A stretch of DNA of 64,000 bases, from NCBI GenBank assembly GCA_022376515.1, contig WTXI01000004.1, forward strand, positions 62,001 to 126,000. Direction: 5' to 3'. Made by a program: the position numbers and the translations under genes. Of this stretch, positions 22,376-34,813 are shown piece by piece. The DNA comes from Lactifluus volemus (taxonomy: Eukaryota; Basidiomycota; Agaricomycetes; Russulales; Russulaceae). The notes below the pieces were generated by a model that ran no database searches, was not told the origin of the DNA, and was given only the letters and a program-made list of their open reading frames with translations. Every line of letters begins with the position of its first letter. The first letter of the stretch is position 1.

Positions 22376-23951
22376 TCACACCCATTCATCCCGAGGTGTA
22401 TCAAACATCGAATGATCCACCAAACGCAGGCTGACAGGATGGCCCGCTACTTGTCGTTCATTGAGAAATTTGGTACATGCGTCCAGAGCATCGCTTCCTC
22501 CAGAATATCCAATCTCATTGGCAGAATATCCAATCTGCTCAAGATTCGGAAGGAGCTCCAGTGGTGGCTCTCCATCGCCCGATGATAAGGAACGGAAGAT
22601 CTTGTGGACGAGATTGTGGTGCACATGAATGGTCTTCGCGTTGGTGAACGGCCTAAGGAGTTCACGCCACTGGGTTCGGTCGACACTGTCATTGTTGTGC
22701 CATATTAATGATAGAAAGTGTTCTTTGTAGCTGACTGTGACCTGCTCGACAACAGAAAGTAGAGGTGAAAGTGTACCAAATAATTGAACCGCGGACGCTA
22801 GCTGCCCGTCCAGATTTCTGCACATGATCTTCAACATCAAGGGAGTGTCCCACTTCCAAGGGTCCGCATGTAAGGAAACAGAAAGTGCACCGAAATTTAC
22901 CTGGACAGCGCTAAATGTGAGGTTCTCGGATGTTTGCATGAACTGAAAGAGGGGTGGAACAGTAAAAGGGGGCTGATCGAAAAGACAGACACGAAGGGAG
23001 CTGAGGGAAGGGGCGCTGATCTGGGCAACAAGGTCCTCCAAATAGGTGCTCACACCTTGGAACACAAACCAGCGTAGGTTGGGAAGTGTCGTTATATCCG
23101 GGGTCTGGTGAAAGGCAGGGTTAAGGATAGGTGATTTAAATTCAATGGACAGCCTCTCCAGCTCGGTCATAAGCGGAAGCTGGGTAAGTATATAGCTTGG
23201 AGGGAAATAGGCGGATGCTGGGATATCGTGAAGCTCGAGAATGACGAGTCCCGCGGTACTCGTTGTGAGTAAGGGAGATCCAATTGGAAGGGATACCGTC
23301 CACAATTTGAGCTGGCGTAGATTGGGGGCTTGAAACGTTACAGGAAGGACCACTTCAATTGAAGATCCAATATACATGCGTTCCAGGATTGGGAATTGAT
23401 CATCCATAACCGTGACGAACTCCTCCACATTTTGCATCCGAAGGTCGATGTGATGCACGCGATCACGGTGCAAAAGTGCGAGAAATATACCCGATTCATC
23501 CTCTACTGTTATCTTCCAATTGGCGGCGGTATAATAGATGGTGAGTGGTAGAGGTGGTGAATATGCGAGCATGTCCGCTACAGGCACACCATTGGTGCAG
23601 AACAGATGAAGGTCGAGCCGGGATGGTGATTCCAGTATGATATTTCGCCACTGTCGACAAACTTGGGCCAGTTTGTACCACCAACGTTGGCGGGACCAGG
23701 CAGTGGCTATCTCAGTTTCATCATCATATTCGGCCAGCCGATAAAGATGAAATATGTTGAGAAGCACGTCGCCATTGAGGGTATAGATAGGTGAGTCACG
23801 CTGTCTTCTATTGCTGGTAGGCTCTATCGGTTCCCGAGTTGGTGAGCAGATCAAGGCCACTGGCACGGTTTTGAGACCCACCACTCAAAGCAATTGAGCC
23901 TGGCCCTCCATTAGAGGGGATGGAACCAATGGTAGGCAGGTAATCAGACAT
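22376..23951 (-). CDS. F-box-like leucine-rich protein
   Basis: Exons 23882-23951 and 22376-23823, with a 58 nt intron at 23824-23881 (donor GTGGGT, acceptor GATAG); 505 residues. Exon 1 encodes MSDYLPTIGSIPSNGGPG, the same class as copies 70 and 28432. The F-box-like segment is LNGDVLLNIFHLYRLAEYD, then WWYKLAQVCRQWRNIILES. Near the C-terminus a short internal duplication gives EQIGYSANEIGYSGGSDA (repeat of an AGAATATCCAATCT unit at 22501-22535), unique to this copy. It ends DHSMFDTPRDEWV. The gene looks intact. Confidence 0.8.
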
Positions 23952-25498
23952 GTGAGAAGGGGTGAGCGACAACTTGAACGAGGGTCGTCATGGAACCAGT
24001 TTGTTCAATGTTCATTTCCGTGACCTCGTGACCATGTCGGTGAAACTTGTGCCTCAGAGTCACCAACGTTCCTGAGGCTCGTAAGCGCAGATACGGCAGG
24101 CCAATACCTCACCATCTACAAACACTCCGAGCACTGCCCATAGATACTCAGTCATGAACGCGGACACAAAACGCCAACTAAGTGGCTCCTATGCTCAATG
24201 CTGACAAATATCCGATTGGATCTTGCCGCATGCACACACCAGACTCCATATTGAGAGCATACGCTCCGGCGTTATTAATAAGCAGAAAATGTATGTTTCG
24301 GTACAGCTTGCCGATTGCTACTCTGCATACGGCCTTCTTCTGTGTCTTTAGTATCATTCGGAAGCATGCCGCTTGCCTTAACTCCCGTGGAACATACACT
24401 GACACATTTTGAAGCCGCTTCGATGCACCCGAAAATACATGAACTGTCCGGTTCTCCGATTTGGATGCTGTGAAGATGGTTGGACTCTTCATTGTCAAAG
24501 GAGGTCGATCACTTCTATACGCCCCTGTGTTGTATAGACTTCGACGGTTCGACTGAACAAGGTCAACAACGTCCTCGAGCTCAGGCTGATTCTCCACGTC
24601 AATGGGATCATAAACCGCAGCAGCCGCCATATGGAGCTTTGCCCAGCTGGATCTAGTTGATCACTCACCACTGGTTCATGTTGATGAAAGATAGCCAACG
24701 AAGGGGAAAAAAAATACCGCCGCATCTGCTAATCGATAGTAATCGTTTGTTTGACTCTAAAATAACACTTATAGCCTATATGCATGGATAGAACCCCGCA
24801 GAAGAATGCACCTGTATGCCAGTTACCGCACATAACACCAATACCATATCCGAGTCGTCGAAAAACGGAAGCGAAAATTAAATAGCGGCGGACGTACCAG
24901 GGGTCCCGATGATATTGGTCCCATACGTTTCCTCTTTGATGCCAGTGACCTACTTGAACCACTGGGCCCACGTTATCCTTCCTTCTCACTTTCGTCACGA
25001 ATAGATGGACGATTGGCGTCTATAAGTATCGCTGTGCATGCGAAGACGTGGCGGAGTATCTTGAGCTGGTCGCAAAGAAGGGTTCATATTTGTGGCGACA
25101 GTGAGCAGAGAGGACCGACGATGAAAAAGAGTGAAGAGAAGAACGATGAATAACTTGGGAACAAACCAACAAGCACTAGTCTCAGGTCACGGGATCGCAG
25201 GTTGATTACTGCCACAGTACTAGTACATTTGCAGTAAACGTAAATGGCATAGTAAATCGTACAGTATATGCACATACAACACGGAGAAACGACATTATAC
25301 CCAGAAATTATAGTCAGGGAATCCGATGAAACGTGTGCGCTTACAAAACGAAACTGAAAGGCGCTCACAGGGCTGTCGATTAGGATAAGCTAGTGTCACG
25401 ATATCGAGGTTCTAGCGGTCGGCATGAACACGAGAGTTGGTCAGTGTGGATGCTAGTAACATACGAGCAGTTGAATTAAGACGTACCTTGATACACGA
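23952..25498. other. Spacer, no confident gene
   Basis: A minus-strand frame of 150 codons (24178-24630) begins MAAAAVYDPIDVENQPEL, but its first third overlaps a repeated spacer block also present near 59740 (CCCTCGAGCTGACC...CATCAACGGGA), so I do not call it a gene. From 25180 the module before the next F-box copy begins. Nothing else is recognisable. Confidence 0.3.
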
Positions 25499-27050
25499 TC
25501 AAGTCCGTTCCTCCAGAGCCCACCAGTACTTAGGGTTCTGGAACCACCGAGTACAGGTCACGGGATGGCCTGCCACCTGTCGTTCATCGACGAAGGCGGT
25601 AATTACGTCCTGGTCATCGGCCGGTCCAAAGTATCTAACCTCTTCAAGGTTCGGCAGGAGCTCCAGTGGTGGCTCTCCATCGTGAGATAGTGAGGGACAT
25701 AAGATTTTGTCAACGGGAGCACCTTGCACACAAATAGTCTTCGCGTTGATGAACGGCCTAAGGAGTTCACGCCACTGACTTCGGTGGATATTGTTATACC
25801 ATTCTGATGATTCATCATGGCGCTCGTAGCTGAGTGTGACCTGCTCGACAGCAGAGAGTAGGGGAGAAAGTGTACCGAAGATTTGCACCGCAGACGCAAC
25901 CTGCACTTCCAGGATACCGCATAGGATGTGCAACTCCAATGGGAATCTTTCCCTCCAAGGGCCTGCGGTGACTTGAACAACGTAATCCATGAGATCGAGT
26001 TTGACAGAGCTAAAACTGAAGCTCTCGGAAGTTTGCGTGAATTGTAAGAGGCGTGGAAAAGGAAAGGAGGGCTGATGATAAAGTTCGACATGAAGGAAGC
26101 TGAGGGAAGGGGCGGTGATCCAAGGAACAAGGACATCCAAGTAGGCGCTCACACCATAAAACACAAACCAGCGTAGGTTGGGAAGTGTGATCGTGTCTGG
26201 AGTCTGGTGCAACTGCCCTTCGACATCGTGGTTGGACATAGGGGATTTAAATCCAATGGACAGTTTCTCCAGCTGGAGAAAAAGCGAAAGTCGGGTAAGT
26301 ATATAACTCGGAGGGATTTCAGGGATATTTGAAAGCTCGAGGGTGGAAAGGCTGGCGGTAGTTGTGAGTGAGGGTGCCAGTGATCCAATTGAAAAGGTAT
26401 CCGTCCGCAGTGTGAGATGGCGTAGATTGGGGGCTTGAAACGTGACAGGAAGGTCCACGGTCTCAGAATCGATATGCATGCGTTCCAGAATTGGGAATTG
26501 ATCATCCATAGCCGTGACGAACTTCTCCATATTTGGGAGCAGCGAAAAGTAAATGTGACGCACGCGATCGCGGTGAGAAAGTGCGAGCAATATGCCCGAT
26601 TCATCTTCTGCTGTTAGCTCCCAATGAGTGTGATAATCGATGGTGATTGGTAGAGGTGGTGAATGTGCAAGCATGTCTGCTACAGGCACACCATTGGTGC
26701 AGAAGAGACGAAGGTTGAGCCGGGATGGTGATTCAAGAATGATATGTCGCCACTGTCGACAAACTTGGGCCAGTTTGTACCACCAACGTTGACGGTCGTG
26801 TCTGAAGAACAACCAGCCATTCTCATCTTCATATTCGTCCAGTTCTTCCAGCAGATAAAGATGAAATATATTGAGAAGCACGTCATCATTGAGAATGCGG
26901 ATTCGTGAGGGTCGACTATTGTTGTTGAACCCTATTAATTCATGTTGGTGAACAGATCAGGAACACAACGATCACGATTTGGAATTGCTTACATTGACCG
27001 AGCCTTCTGATGAGGGGAGGATAAGTTATGGTAGAGCAGCAAACAGGCAT
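25499..27050 (-). CDS. F-box-like leucine-rich protein
   Basis: Exons 26993-27050 and 25499-26931, with a 61 nt intron at 26932-26992 (donor GTAAGC, acceptor ATAG); 496 residues. Exon 1 encodes MPVCCSTITYPPLIRRLGQ. The F-box-like segment is ILNDDVLLNIFHLYLLEELD, then RHDRQRWWYKLAQVCRQWRH. The body is shortened in the SNIPEIPPSYILTRL turn, where most copies have a longer SAYFPPSYILTRL. It ends TCTRWFQNPKYWWALEERT, different from the usual VDxSMFD end, so the last 20 residues are private. The gene looks intact. Confidence 0.8.
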
Positions 27051-28431
27051 TTTCAAGGGGGTGAGAAATGGCGTGGATGTGATTGAATACAGTACAGTAC
27101 TGTAGTGTGTATAGTAGGGCTCATGGAAGATGTCAGTGCCTCGTCGATGCTGGCAGCGTCTTTGGCGCTGAGCTTTGTCCAGAACGGGCAAGTTCCATTG
27201 GACTTTCACACGCCCATCACGTACGTACAGCGCAGACGAGTTCAGGCCAATACCTCAACACTTCCAAACAGCCCAAGTACTGCTCACCAACACAGTCACA
27301 GACATGTATACAAATGCCATATAGGCTTCCTCACGTAACGCTGACAAGCATCCAGGATTTGAAACTCACCGTGACGACTTGACTGAGTTGAGTCAGTTGA
27401 CTCACGTATGCCAGGCATTTTCAGGAGAGGTTGTTACTGGTGGTAGGTATGATTCAGCAGTGTTTAGTAGTACAGTACAATACGGTACTGTGGAGGCTCA
27501 TGTACAACCGATTCCTTAGGGGCAGAGGGTGTCCCCGGTCGGTTGTAACTGGGGCTGAGCTATACCCAGAATGGGATGCTGGTGTCAAATTTCGTTGTCG
27601 CATCGTCATGAACAGCACACCCTTTCCCACCTTTTCGCAAACTCACCCACATTCATATTCGCGTACATGCAGCGCGGATGTGGCATTGTGGCAGACCAAT
27701 ACTGGACCTCATCACTTACTAGCACAAAAACTTCAAGAACTGTCCACCGCCGCCCCCTTCGCGTCGTGAACATGTGTAACACAGAGCGCCATACCAATTA
27801 TAAGGTGCGTTCGATAGCTTGGCAACACTTGGTTTTCTCAAAGTCTATATTAGTATGCTGATGTTGTTTAGTATTTCAGCTGGTGGACTATCGGCCTTTG
27901 TAAGGAATCGCTGGGTGAGTGAGGGCGGTGGAGTATCCTTAGCTGATCGCAGAAATGGATTCATATTTGTGGCTCAGAGAAGCGGAGAGGCATGGCGACG
28001 AGAAATGAATAGAGGAAGGGTAAATAATGTCTTGGACCAAAACGCACGCGGTGAACGTTCCGAGTCGGTGAACTGGTGGAGAGGCAGCATAAAGCACGGC
28101 CTTAGTCACGGGATCGGAAGACTCGGAGTGAGTTGATTACTGTGATAGGTTGAGGTCATGAAGAAGAAGTACAAGCTTTTGAATTGAAAGTGCATAGAAA
28201 TCGTATATGTACAAATATCACGGGAAAATGGTTCCACACCCAGGAATTCTAGTCAGGGAATCTGAGGAAACGCCGAGTGTGCGCTACCATGATGGAACGA
28301 CACTGAAGGGCAGGTCGTCATCAAACCGCAAAAATCTAGAGCAATGAGCACGAGTGTGGGCGCTAGTAATATACGAACAGTTGAATCACGACGCACATTG
28401 CTCCACAATCAAGTCCCGTTCACCGCAGCAT
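27051..28431. other. Spacer, no gene seen
   Basis: Promoter side of the preceding copy plus the module before the next. It contains the CGAGCACACACATTCATATTC-like tract region (27640-27700) and the block near 28330-28430 with GTTGAATCACGACG that recurs before the 25499 copy. Only short open frames are present. Confidence 0.35.
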
Positions 28432-30047
28432 TCACCCGGCACTAGGTATATCCACAAATCTCAGGTTCACGGGACGACCTTTTGCCTGTCGTTCATTGAG
28501 GAATGCGGTAAATAAGTGCCGAGCATCGCTTGCTCCGGAATGTTCAACCTCCTCCAGGTTAGGAAGAAGCTCCAGCGGCGGTTCCTCGTCGTCAGATTGT
28601 AGAGAACGAGAGATTGTCCCGACGAGATCCCCTTGCAGATAAAGAGTCTTCGCGTTAACGAAGGGCCTAAGAAGTTCGTGCCACTGTGTTCTGTCAATCT
28701 CATTGTGCCATTCTGATGATCGATGATGTTTCTTGTGGCTGAGCGTGACTTGCTCGACAACAGAGAGCACAGGTAGGAGTGTAAGGAAGATTTGCACTGC
28801 GGACATAACCTGCCAGTCGAAGTGTCTGCACTTGATCTGCAACTGCAATGGGGGGACCCCCGAGGCCCTCTGAGTTTCCGCGTCAAAATGGACGCAATCC
28901 TCGTTGAAAGCGACATTGACGGCGCTAAAGCTGAAATTCTCAGATAATTGCATGAACTGCAACAGGCGTAGAACAGTAAAGGAGAGTTGATTATAAAGGT
29001 AGACACGAAGGACGCTGAGGGAGGGAGCGCTGATCCGAGCAACAAGGCCCTCCAAATACGCATTTGTACCTTGGAACCCGAACCAGCGTAAATTAGGAAG
29101 TGTGACCTGGGTAATGCTCTGGGTATGGCCCGTATGGGCCAACTGCCTCTCCACGTCACGGCTGGGGAGAGGCGAGTCAAATCTAATCACAAGCCTCTCC
29201 AGCTGAAGCATAATTGAAAGCCGGGCAAGTAAGTAACTTGGCGGGAAGTAGGAAGATACCGAGATATTTGTAAGTGAAAGAGTGACGAGTCCCAAGGTAG
29301 TTGTGAGTAAACGAGATCCGATTGGAAGGGAGGCCATCGACAGACAGAGGCGGCGTAAATTGGGTGCCTCAAACTTTATAGGAAGGACCAAGCTTGTGCC
29401 CTTGGGGCGAGGAAATATATACATGCGTTCGAGAATTGGGAATTGATCGTCCATAGCCGCGATGAACTTGTTCAAGTTTGGGGTTGACATCGAGAAGAAA
29501 ATGCGACGCACGCGATCACGGTGTGATAGTGCGAGCAATATATCCGATTCATCTTCTGCAGTTATCTCTCCATGGCGATTCTCGTGCTGATAATAGATGG
29601 TGAGTGGCAGGGGTGGTGAATGTGTCAGCATGTTCGCTATGGACACCCCATTGGTACAGACGAGAGTAAGATCAAGCCGGGATGGTGACGTATAATGACA
29701 TTCCTCCACAGTCGACAAACATGCACTAGTTTGTACCACCAACGGTGGCGTGACCACCGAATCCGCAATCCCCCGTTTTCATTTTCATATTCGTCAGGGT
29801 CTGCGGCCAGTCGATAGATACGAAATACATTGAGAAGGATGTCGCCATTAAGGGTACGAATGGGTGAGAATCGTCTATTGCTGCTTGTAGGTCCTACCAG
29901 TATTTATTACCGAGTATGGTGTGAAACTTGGAGGGTCAGGGCGACAGAGTTTAGCGACTTACGACTGGCACTCGAAGCATTCTGGCCTGGGCAGGCAGGC
30001 CTTCCATCAAGGGGGAGAGAATTAAGAACAGGTGTGTAATCGGACAT
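28432..30047 (-). pseudogene. F-box-like gene with frameshift after the F-box
   Basis: Exon 1 (29963-30047) encodes MSDYTPVLNSLPLDGRPA. The intron is 29894-29962 (donor GTAAGT, acceptor GTAG). Exon 2 keeps the family frame through LNGDILLNVFRIYRLAADPD and WWYKLVHVCRLWRNVI, and then one base is missing near 29692-29698 relative to every other copy, in the codons for VILxSPSRLDL. Downstream of this the family frame resumes and runs without a stop to 28432 (SPSRLDLTLVCTNG to FVDIPSAG). A single 1 bp deletion is thus the only visible defect: a recent pseudogene, or a sequencing error. Confidence 0.75.
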
Positions 30048-30799
30048 GTCAGAAAGGTGACTGGTAGCGAGGATGAGGATGTGCGGAACAGACCTCTTGG
30101 AGCGGAGTCACGGTGGCGGTGACTTTGTCAACTTGGGCGCTAAGTTTTATCCGAAAGTTGCCATTGGCGCTCTCTCCGTGAGCCTCATCGAGAACCACGC
30201 TCCTTTTTCCATACAATTTAGTACCCTCACCAACTTTAATGTCCATACGTACACGTGTACAGCACAGATTGGGCATCTAACGAGTCGAGCTGATCATCCC
30301 AAGCTTGGATCATCCACGCCAATGGGAACCTGGACTACGGAAGCAGGCCGGATCCGGTTGATTACTTGCCATGGATCCACACACAGGTTTATAAATACTC
30401 ACCTTGAAAGGGGCTCAGGCTAGTTGAAAAAGTGGAGAGGGATATCGACAAAACAAAGCAAACCGAATTAAGAGCAGTCCAAGGGTGGAGACGCCAAATG
30501 TCTTAATCAGCACGTCACTGGCACGTTTACTACAGGCTGTCGGTTAGTAGGCCAAGTCGACCAATGAAAAGGAATTACAGTGACCGTAAGGATAGCCCAA
30601 GACATACGCACGGTTTTTTCAGTCGTCAAGGGATGTGGAGGGCGAGAAATTATGGTAAGAGAAACTGTGAACTTGAAAGAGAAGAGTGTACAATCATGGA
30701 GCGGAAGCCAAAGGGTATGTGATAGTCGACAAGATGTAACGTGAGTGTATATGTCCTTACAACTCAATTGTTCGAAGGCACTGATACTGAAGTCCATAG
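30048..30799. other. Spacer
   Basis: Promoter side of the preceding copy. No gene; short open frames only. Confidence 0.3.
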
Positions 30800-31098
30800 T
30801 AGCTACTAATATGCTGCAATAAAGTCCAAACATGTGTGAACACGAAGAGATGACGAGCAGGCGCGCTCGGAAATAAGTAGAACTATATAGATCAGTTCGA
30901 AACATGAAGTGGGTATAGTGAAACGGCCTGGGTGTCCGCCCCCGACAAGGAGCGTCCGTGATCCATCCCGGGTCACCCTCAGGCCGCCGATGACGATGGC
31001 GCGTCCTTCCTCGGGCTCCTCTGGCCTCCCGCGGATAATCTTCCTCCCTCCTCGGCATCCAGCATCCCCACCCAGAGCGCTAATATATTCCAACATCT
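30800..31098 (-). mobile_element. Possible solo LTR of a copia-type element
   Basis: GC-rich sequence with a stretch (AACGGCCTGGGTGTCCGCCC then CCGACAAGGAGCG) laid out like the LTR at 34814-35297 (AAACGGCTGTGGGCGATCGC then CCAACGGGGAGCG). On the minus strand it begins TGTTGGAATATATTAGCG, a terminus often seen in copia LTRs. A CTAATAT direct repeat occurs at 30806-30812 and 31080-31086. The boundaries and target duplication are not settled. Confidence 0.35.
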
Positions 31099-31160
31099 AG
31101 ATCTATGTTTATTAGCTCGAGGGCACTGGGAATTGCTGCAACGTTCACACGTACTTTGGT

Positions 31161-32736
31161 CTATCTATCCACAAAAATCGAGCGATTCACCATGCGCAGG
31201 CTTACAGGGTGGCCTGCTACATGTCGCTCATAGAGAAATACGTTAAATGCGTCTTCAACATCGCGACGTCCAGGACGCGAATATTCAACCTCCTCAAGGT
31301 TCGGAAGAAGCTCCATTGGTGGTTCGCCATTGGCAGATGATAGGGAGAGGCAGAGCTTGACGACGAGTTCACCTTGTATACGGATAACCCTCGCATAGGT
31401 AAATGGTCTAAGAAGGTCACGCCACTGCCTTCGGTCAACATCGTCGTGCCATTCTAGTTGTTTGTGCTCTTCGTAGCTGAATGTGACTTGCTCGACAACA
31501 GAAAGTACGGGTGAAAGAGTACCGAAAATTTGCGCTGCAGACGCTACCTGCATGTCGAGCTGGTCGCATATGACTTGCAACTCAAACGACTCGGAGGAGC
31601 CTACCCCCCAAGGGTCTGTGGTGACATGAACAGAATTCGCTTTGAAAGCGAGCTTGACAGAGCTAAAACCAAGGCTCTTGGATGTTTGCATGAATTGCAA
31701 GAGGCGTGGAACAGTAAAGAGGAGCTCATGAAAGAATTTGACACGAATGAATCTGAGGGAAGGGGCGGTGATCCAAGCAACAAGGCCCTCCAGATAGGTG
31801 CTCAAGCCGGTGAACGCAAACCGGCGTAGGTTGGGCAGTGTGGTCATAATTGGGGTATGGTTCAACTGCCTTTCGACATCACGGTCAAGAAGGGGGGGAT
31901 TGAATCCGATGGACAGTGTCGTCAGCTGGAGCATAAGCGAAATTCGGGTAAGTATATAACTTGGAGAGAAATAGCCAGTTGCAGGGATATTGAGAAGCGA
32001 GAGAGTGGTGAGTCTCGCGGCAGTAGTGGTAAGTAAGGGTGATCCAATTGGAAGGGAAGCCTTCCACAGTCTGAGATAGCGTAGCTTGGGGGTTTGAAAC
32101 GTTGCAGGAAGGACCGCTTCGGTCAGAGAATGGATGTGAATGCGTTCCAAAATGGGGAATTGATCATTCATAGCCGTGACGAACTTCCCGACATCTGGGA
32201 GCATCCAAAAGTAAATGTGACGCACGCGATCACGGTGCGAAAGTGCGAGCAATATACTCGATTCGTCTTCTGCCGTTACCTCCCGCCGGTCCATAGTGTG
32301 ATAATTGATGGTGAGTGGCAGCGGTGGTGAATGTGCGAGCATGTCCGCTACAGGTACACCATTGGTGCAGTAGAGATGAAGGTCGAGCCGGGATGGTGAT
32401 TCAAGAATAAGATTTCGCCATTGTCGACAAACGTGCGCCAGTTTGTACCACCAGCGTTGGCGGTGGCAAACAAAGACCGTCCCAATTCCATCGTCATATT
32501 CGTCCGGATCAGACAGCCGATAAAGATGAAATATGTTGAGAAGTACGTCGTCATTGAGGATATAGACAGGTGATTGCCGCCTATTGCTGTCGCGCCCTAT
32601 GAATTTGCGAGTTTGCGAACAGGTCAGGACACGGTAACAAAGATCGATCATGCACGGTTTGGAATTGCTTACGTCGGCCGAGCCTTCTAATTACTAGTAG
32701 CGCAGGCCAAATTATGGAAGAGTGGCGACCAGACAT
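31161..32736 (-). CDS. F-box-like leucine-rich protein
   Basis: Exons 32673-32736 and 31161-32596, with a 76 nt intron at 32597-32672 (donor GTAAGC, acceptor CATAG), the longest intron of the family; 499 residues. Exon 1 encodes MSGRHSSIIWPALLVIRRLG, lengthened by a short insert relative to the common class. The F-box-like segment is YILNDDVLLNIFHLYRLSDP, then RQRWWYKLAHVCRQWRNLIL. The C-terminus ends HPVSLRMVNRSIFVDR. The gene looks intact. Confidence 0.8.
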
Positions 32737-33514
32737 TTTCAGGGGGGTGAGCAACGACGTGGATGCGATTGAAGAGTGGACAGAAGTGTGTGGCCCTCTT
32801 GGACGACTGACAACTCAATGCCATCACGTTGACGGCGGTGTCCTTGGTCACTGCCACTGTGACTGGCAAGAGGGCGCTGATCGATATCCAAAGTGACGCT
32901 AGCATCCGCCTTCCCTCTCATACTGCGGCTGACGCACGGTTGGGTTCGAACATGGATGAAAATCATGATGAGAATAGGCCCACTGCCCTCAGCTGCGCAT
33001 TATGGCGTGGCTGGGTAGCAACAGCCCTTAGAGCTATTACGTTAGTTACGTGCCAGAATGCTTCGTGCTTACTCCCACGCCTGTCAGATCAGTCGAGTTT
33101 ATCTGGCCGATTCTCTGCGAAGGAAGTCTCTTATACAGTATATATAAATCAGCCTTTCTTATTATCGGCCTTATATCAGGACTATGTTCCATGGAAGGTT
33201 CAATGATTGCCAGTGTATACCTTCAGATATAACGGCATAGTCGGATTCTGCTAAGGGAATAAGGTGGAGCATTAGTGGTGTACCTGTACATTGTGCTGTG
33301 GTCGTGTCAATTACGAGGACATCAAGGGGACTGCCGACAATCAAGATGAACGTGTCAACAGGTGTGACTCGGAAGGCCTGAGGGAAGAGGCTCAAAGTGT
33401 CTAGAAAAACGGTCCAGATATGTCCGAGTCTCACTTTCAGTATGACACATAACGAGAAAAAACAACCCTCACGATGTCGCCCGATATTTTCCTTTTGATT
33501 CGAAAAAAAAAGTG
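32737..33514. other. Spacer
   Basis: No gene. About 33060-33220 (CTCCCACGCCTGTCAGAT to CAGGACTATGTTCC) matches 50770-50900, showing another shared spacer block. The 3' part of the truncated F-box copy to the right has been replaced by this unrelated sequence. Confidence 0.35.
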
Positions 33515-33844
33515 CCAGTGTATACCACCAGCGTTGACGGTGCCACATAAAGGTCAATTTGCCATTCCCATCTTCATATTCGTCCTGATCTGCCAGCCGA
33601 TAGAGATGAAATATACTAATTAGCACATTATCGTTGAGGAGATGGGCAATATATCCATATGCTCAACGATAACGTGCTTATCAGCAATGGACGACACTCA
33701 CATGATGTGAGTGTCACTGGCGTCGACGCCGTCGAGACCTATTACCAGTAATTCGCAAGTCTGTTAACAAGATCAGGGACACAAAAAATTGAAGCTCACG
33801 TCGGCCGAGCCTTTTGATGAGAGGATAGGTTAGCAACCAGGCAT
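33515..33844 (-). pseudogene. Truncated F-box-like gene remnant
   Basis: Only the beginning survives: ATG at 33844, intron donor GTGAGC at 33799, the F-box-like segment LNDNVLISIFHLYRLADQDE and HRQRWWYTLAL, after which homology stops near 33515. In exon 1 a deletion makes codon 5 a stop (MPGC then TAA). The exon 2 start region holds an inserted and inverted patch (33623-33715). Clearly dead. Confidence 0.85.
33623..33715. repeat. Inverted patch with two hairpins inside the dead F-box copy
   Basis: 33623-33645 and 33654-33676 are imperfect inverted copies of the GCACGTTATCGTTGAG segment. 33693-33702 and 33706-33715 are exact 10 bp arms (GACACTCACA / TGTGAGTGTC) with a 3 bp loop. The piece CAGCAATGGACGACACTCAC is the reverse complement of the sequence other copies have here in forward order. 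Confidence 0.8.
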
Positions 33845-34444
33845 TTTCAGAGAGCGAGTAATAACCGTAGGCCGGGGATGTGATTGAGCGGCGTTTTATA
33901 GAGGCACGTGCCAATGGGAGCACGTGCACGCTGGCGTCCCGCCGTCCCGTCCCGTCCGGACCCGTCGCCTCGTCCTGACGTCACAGCTTACAAACACTTT
34001 AAGAACTGCCCACAGACGCCCTGTCGCGAACACGTATCACACAAGTTGCCAAGGGTGTGCGTTTGTGCAGAATACTTCTTGTGTACTACACCATCTGGAC
34101 CCTCTTGTCATCGAGCGTTGTTAGCGTCACTGGGTAGCAGCAATCCCCACAGCTAAGTGTTAGACAACGATAACATCATGATATATTCGATTTTAATCCC
34201 CGCTTCCATGCCAGTCAGATCATCTCAGAAGATGAAGCGATGGAATACGAATAGTGTTGCTGAGTACTAGGTACGGAAGAAGGCATCCAGTAGCACTTGC
34301 AGGGTACAAGTACACAGAATGACATCACGTCTCAAATATGAAGGGCGGCTTGTAGGATGTATTATAGTCACCAAGGAATGAAGAGGGAGAAAAGGTATAA
34401 TTAGTGAGTCTAAAAGAAGCAGCGAGCAGCGAACCACGCGACTG
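33845..34444. other. Spacer
   Basis: No gene. It contains a short tandem CCCGTC repeat near 33946-33966 and the generic promoter-side blocks. Confidence 0.3.
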
Positions 34445-34813
34445 CTACCATTCTGATTTTTGCCGCTGCGCGTGGTCCCCATCACAACGCCCAAACTTCA
34501 TCACTGTTCTCGCCACCACCGACCGCGCCTTGCTGCGTCGCGCCGCGAACACAACCACGCCTATGTGAGCTGCCACCCGCGGCGCAAATACACGTGTGGT
34601 TGAGGTATCTTTGGCGCTGGAGCTGAACGAGGTATGCCTCAAAGGTGAGCATTCGGTGTCGTGTGTGGAGGCGCAAGCGACAGAGAGGTGCACGTAAACC
34701 GAGGGTGTTGGACTCGGCTTCTATACAAGTAAAGGAAAATGGGGAGAGGGAGGGGGTAAAGGGAAAGTATGCCGCACTGTAGTTGATAAACTTGCCACTC
34801 ACAAGGATGACAT
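34445..34813 (-). pseudogene. NSE3-like fragment, 3' part (exon 2 end and exon 3), cut by copia
   Basis: The minus strand reads ILVSGKF (intact gene: ILVSGKV), an intron-like stretch, and then RMLTFEAYLVQLQRQRYLNH (intact: LTFDAYLVQLQRQGYLD) and RGATQQG. It ends in altered sequence near 34445. The copia LTR begins exactly inside the VILVSG codons, and the other half of the fragment lies at 40395. Confidence 0.75.
34809..34813. repeat. Target-site duplication, left
   Basis: GACAT immediately outside the left LTR; the matching copy is at 40395-40399. Confidence 0.85.

Noticed and set aside
23876..23884. GTG as a translation start for the 22376 copy and similar GTG starts in others
   Set aside because: The GTG lies at or in the intron donor; an ATG-starting first exon joins in frame just upstream.
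24178..24630. 150-codon minus-strand frame starting MAAAAVYDPIDVENQPEL
   Set aside because: Its start overlaps a non-coding repeated spacer block and it has no known motif. Length alone is weak evidence here.
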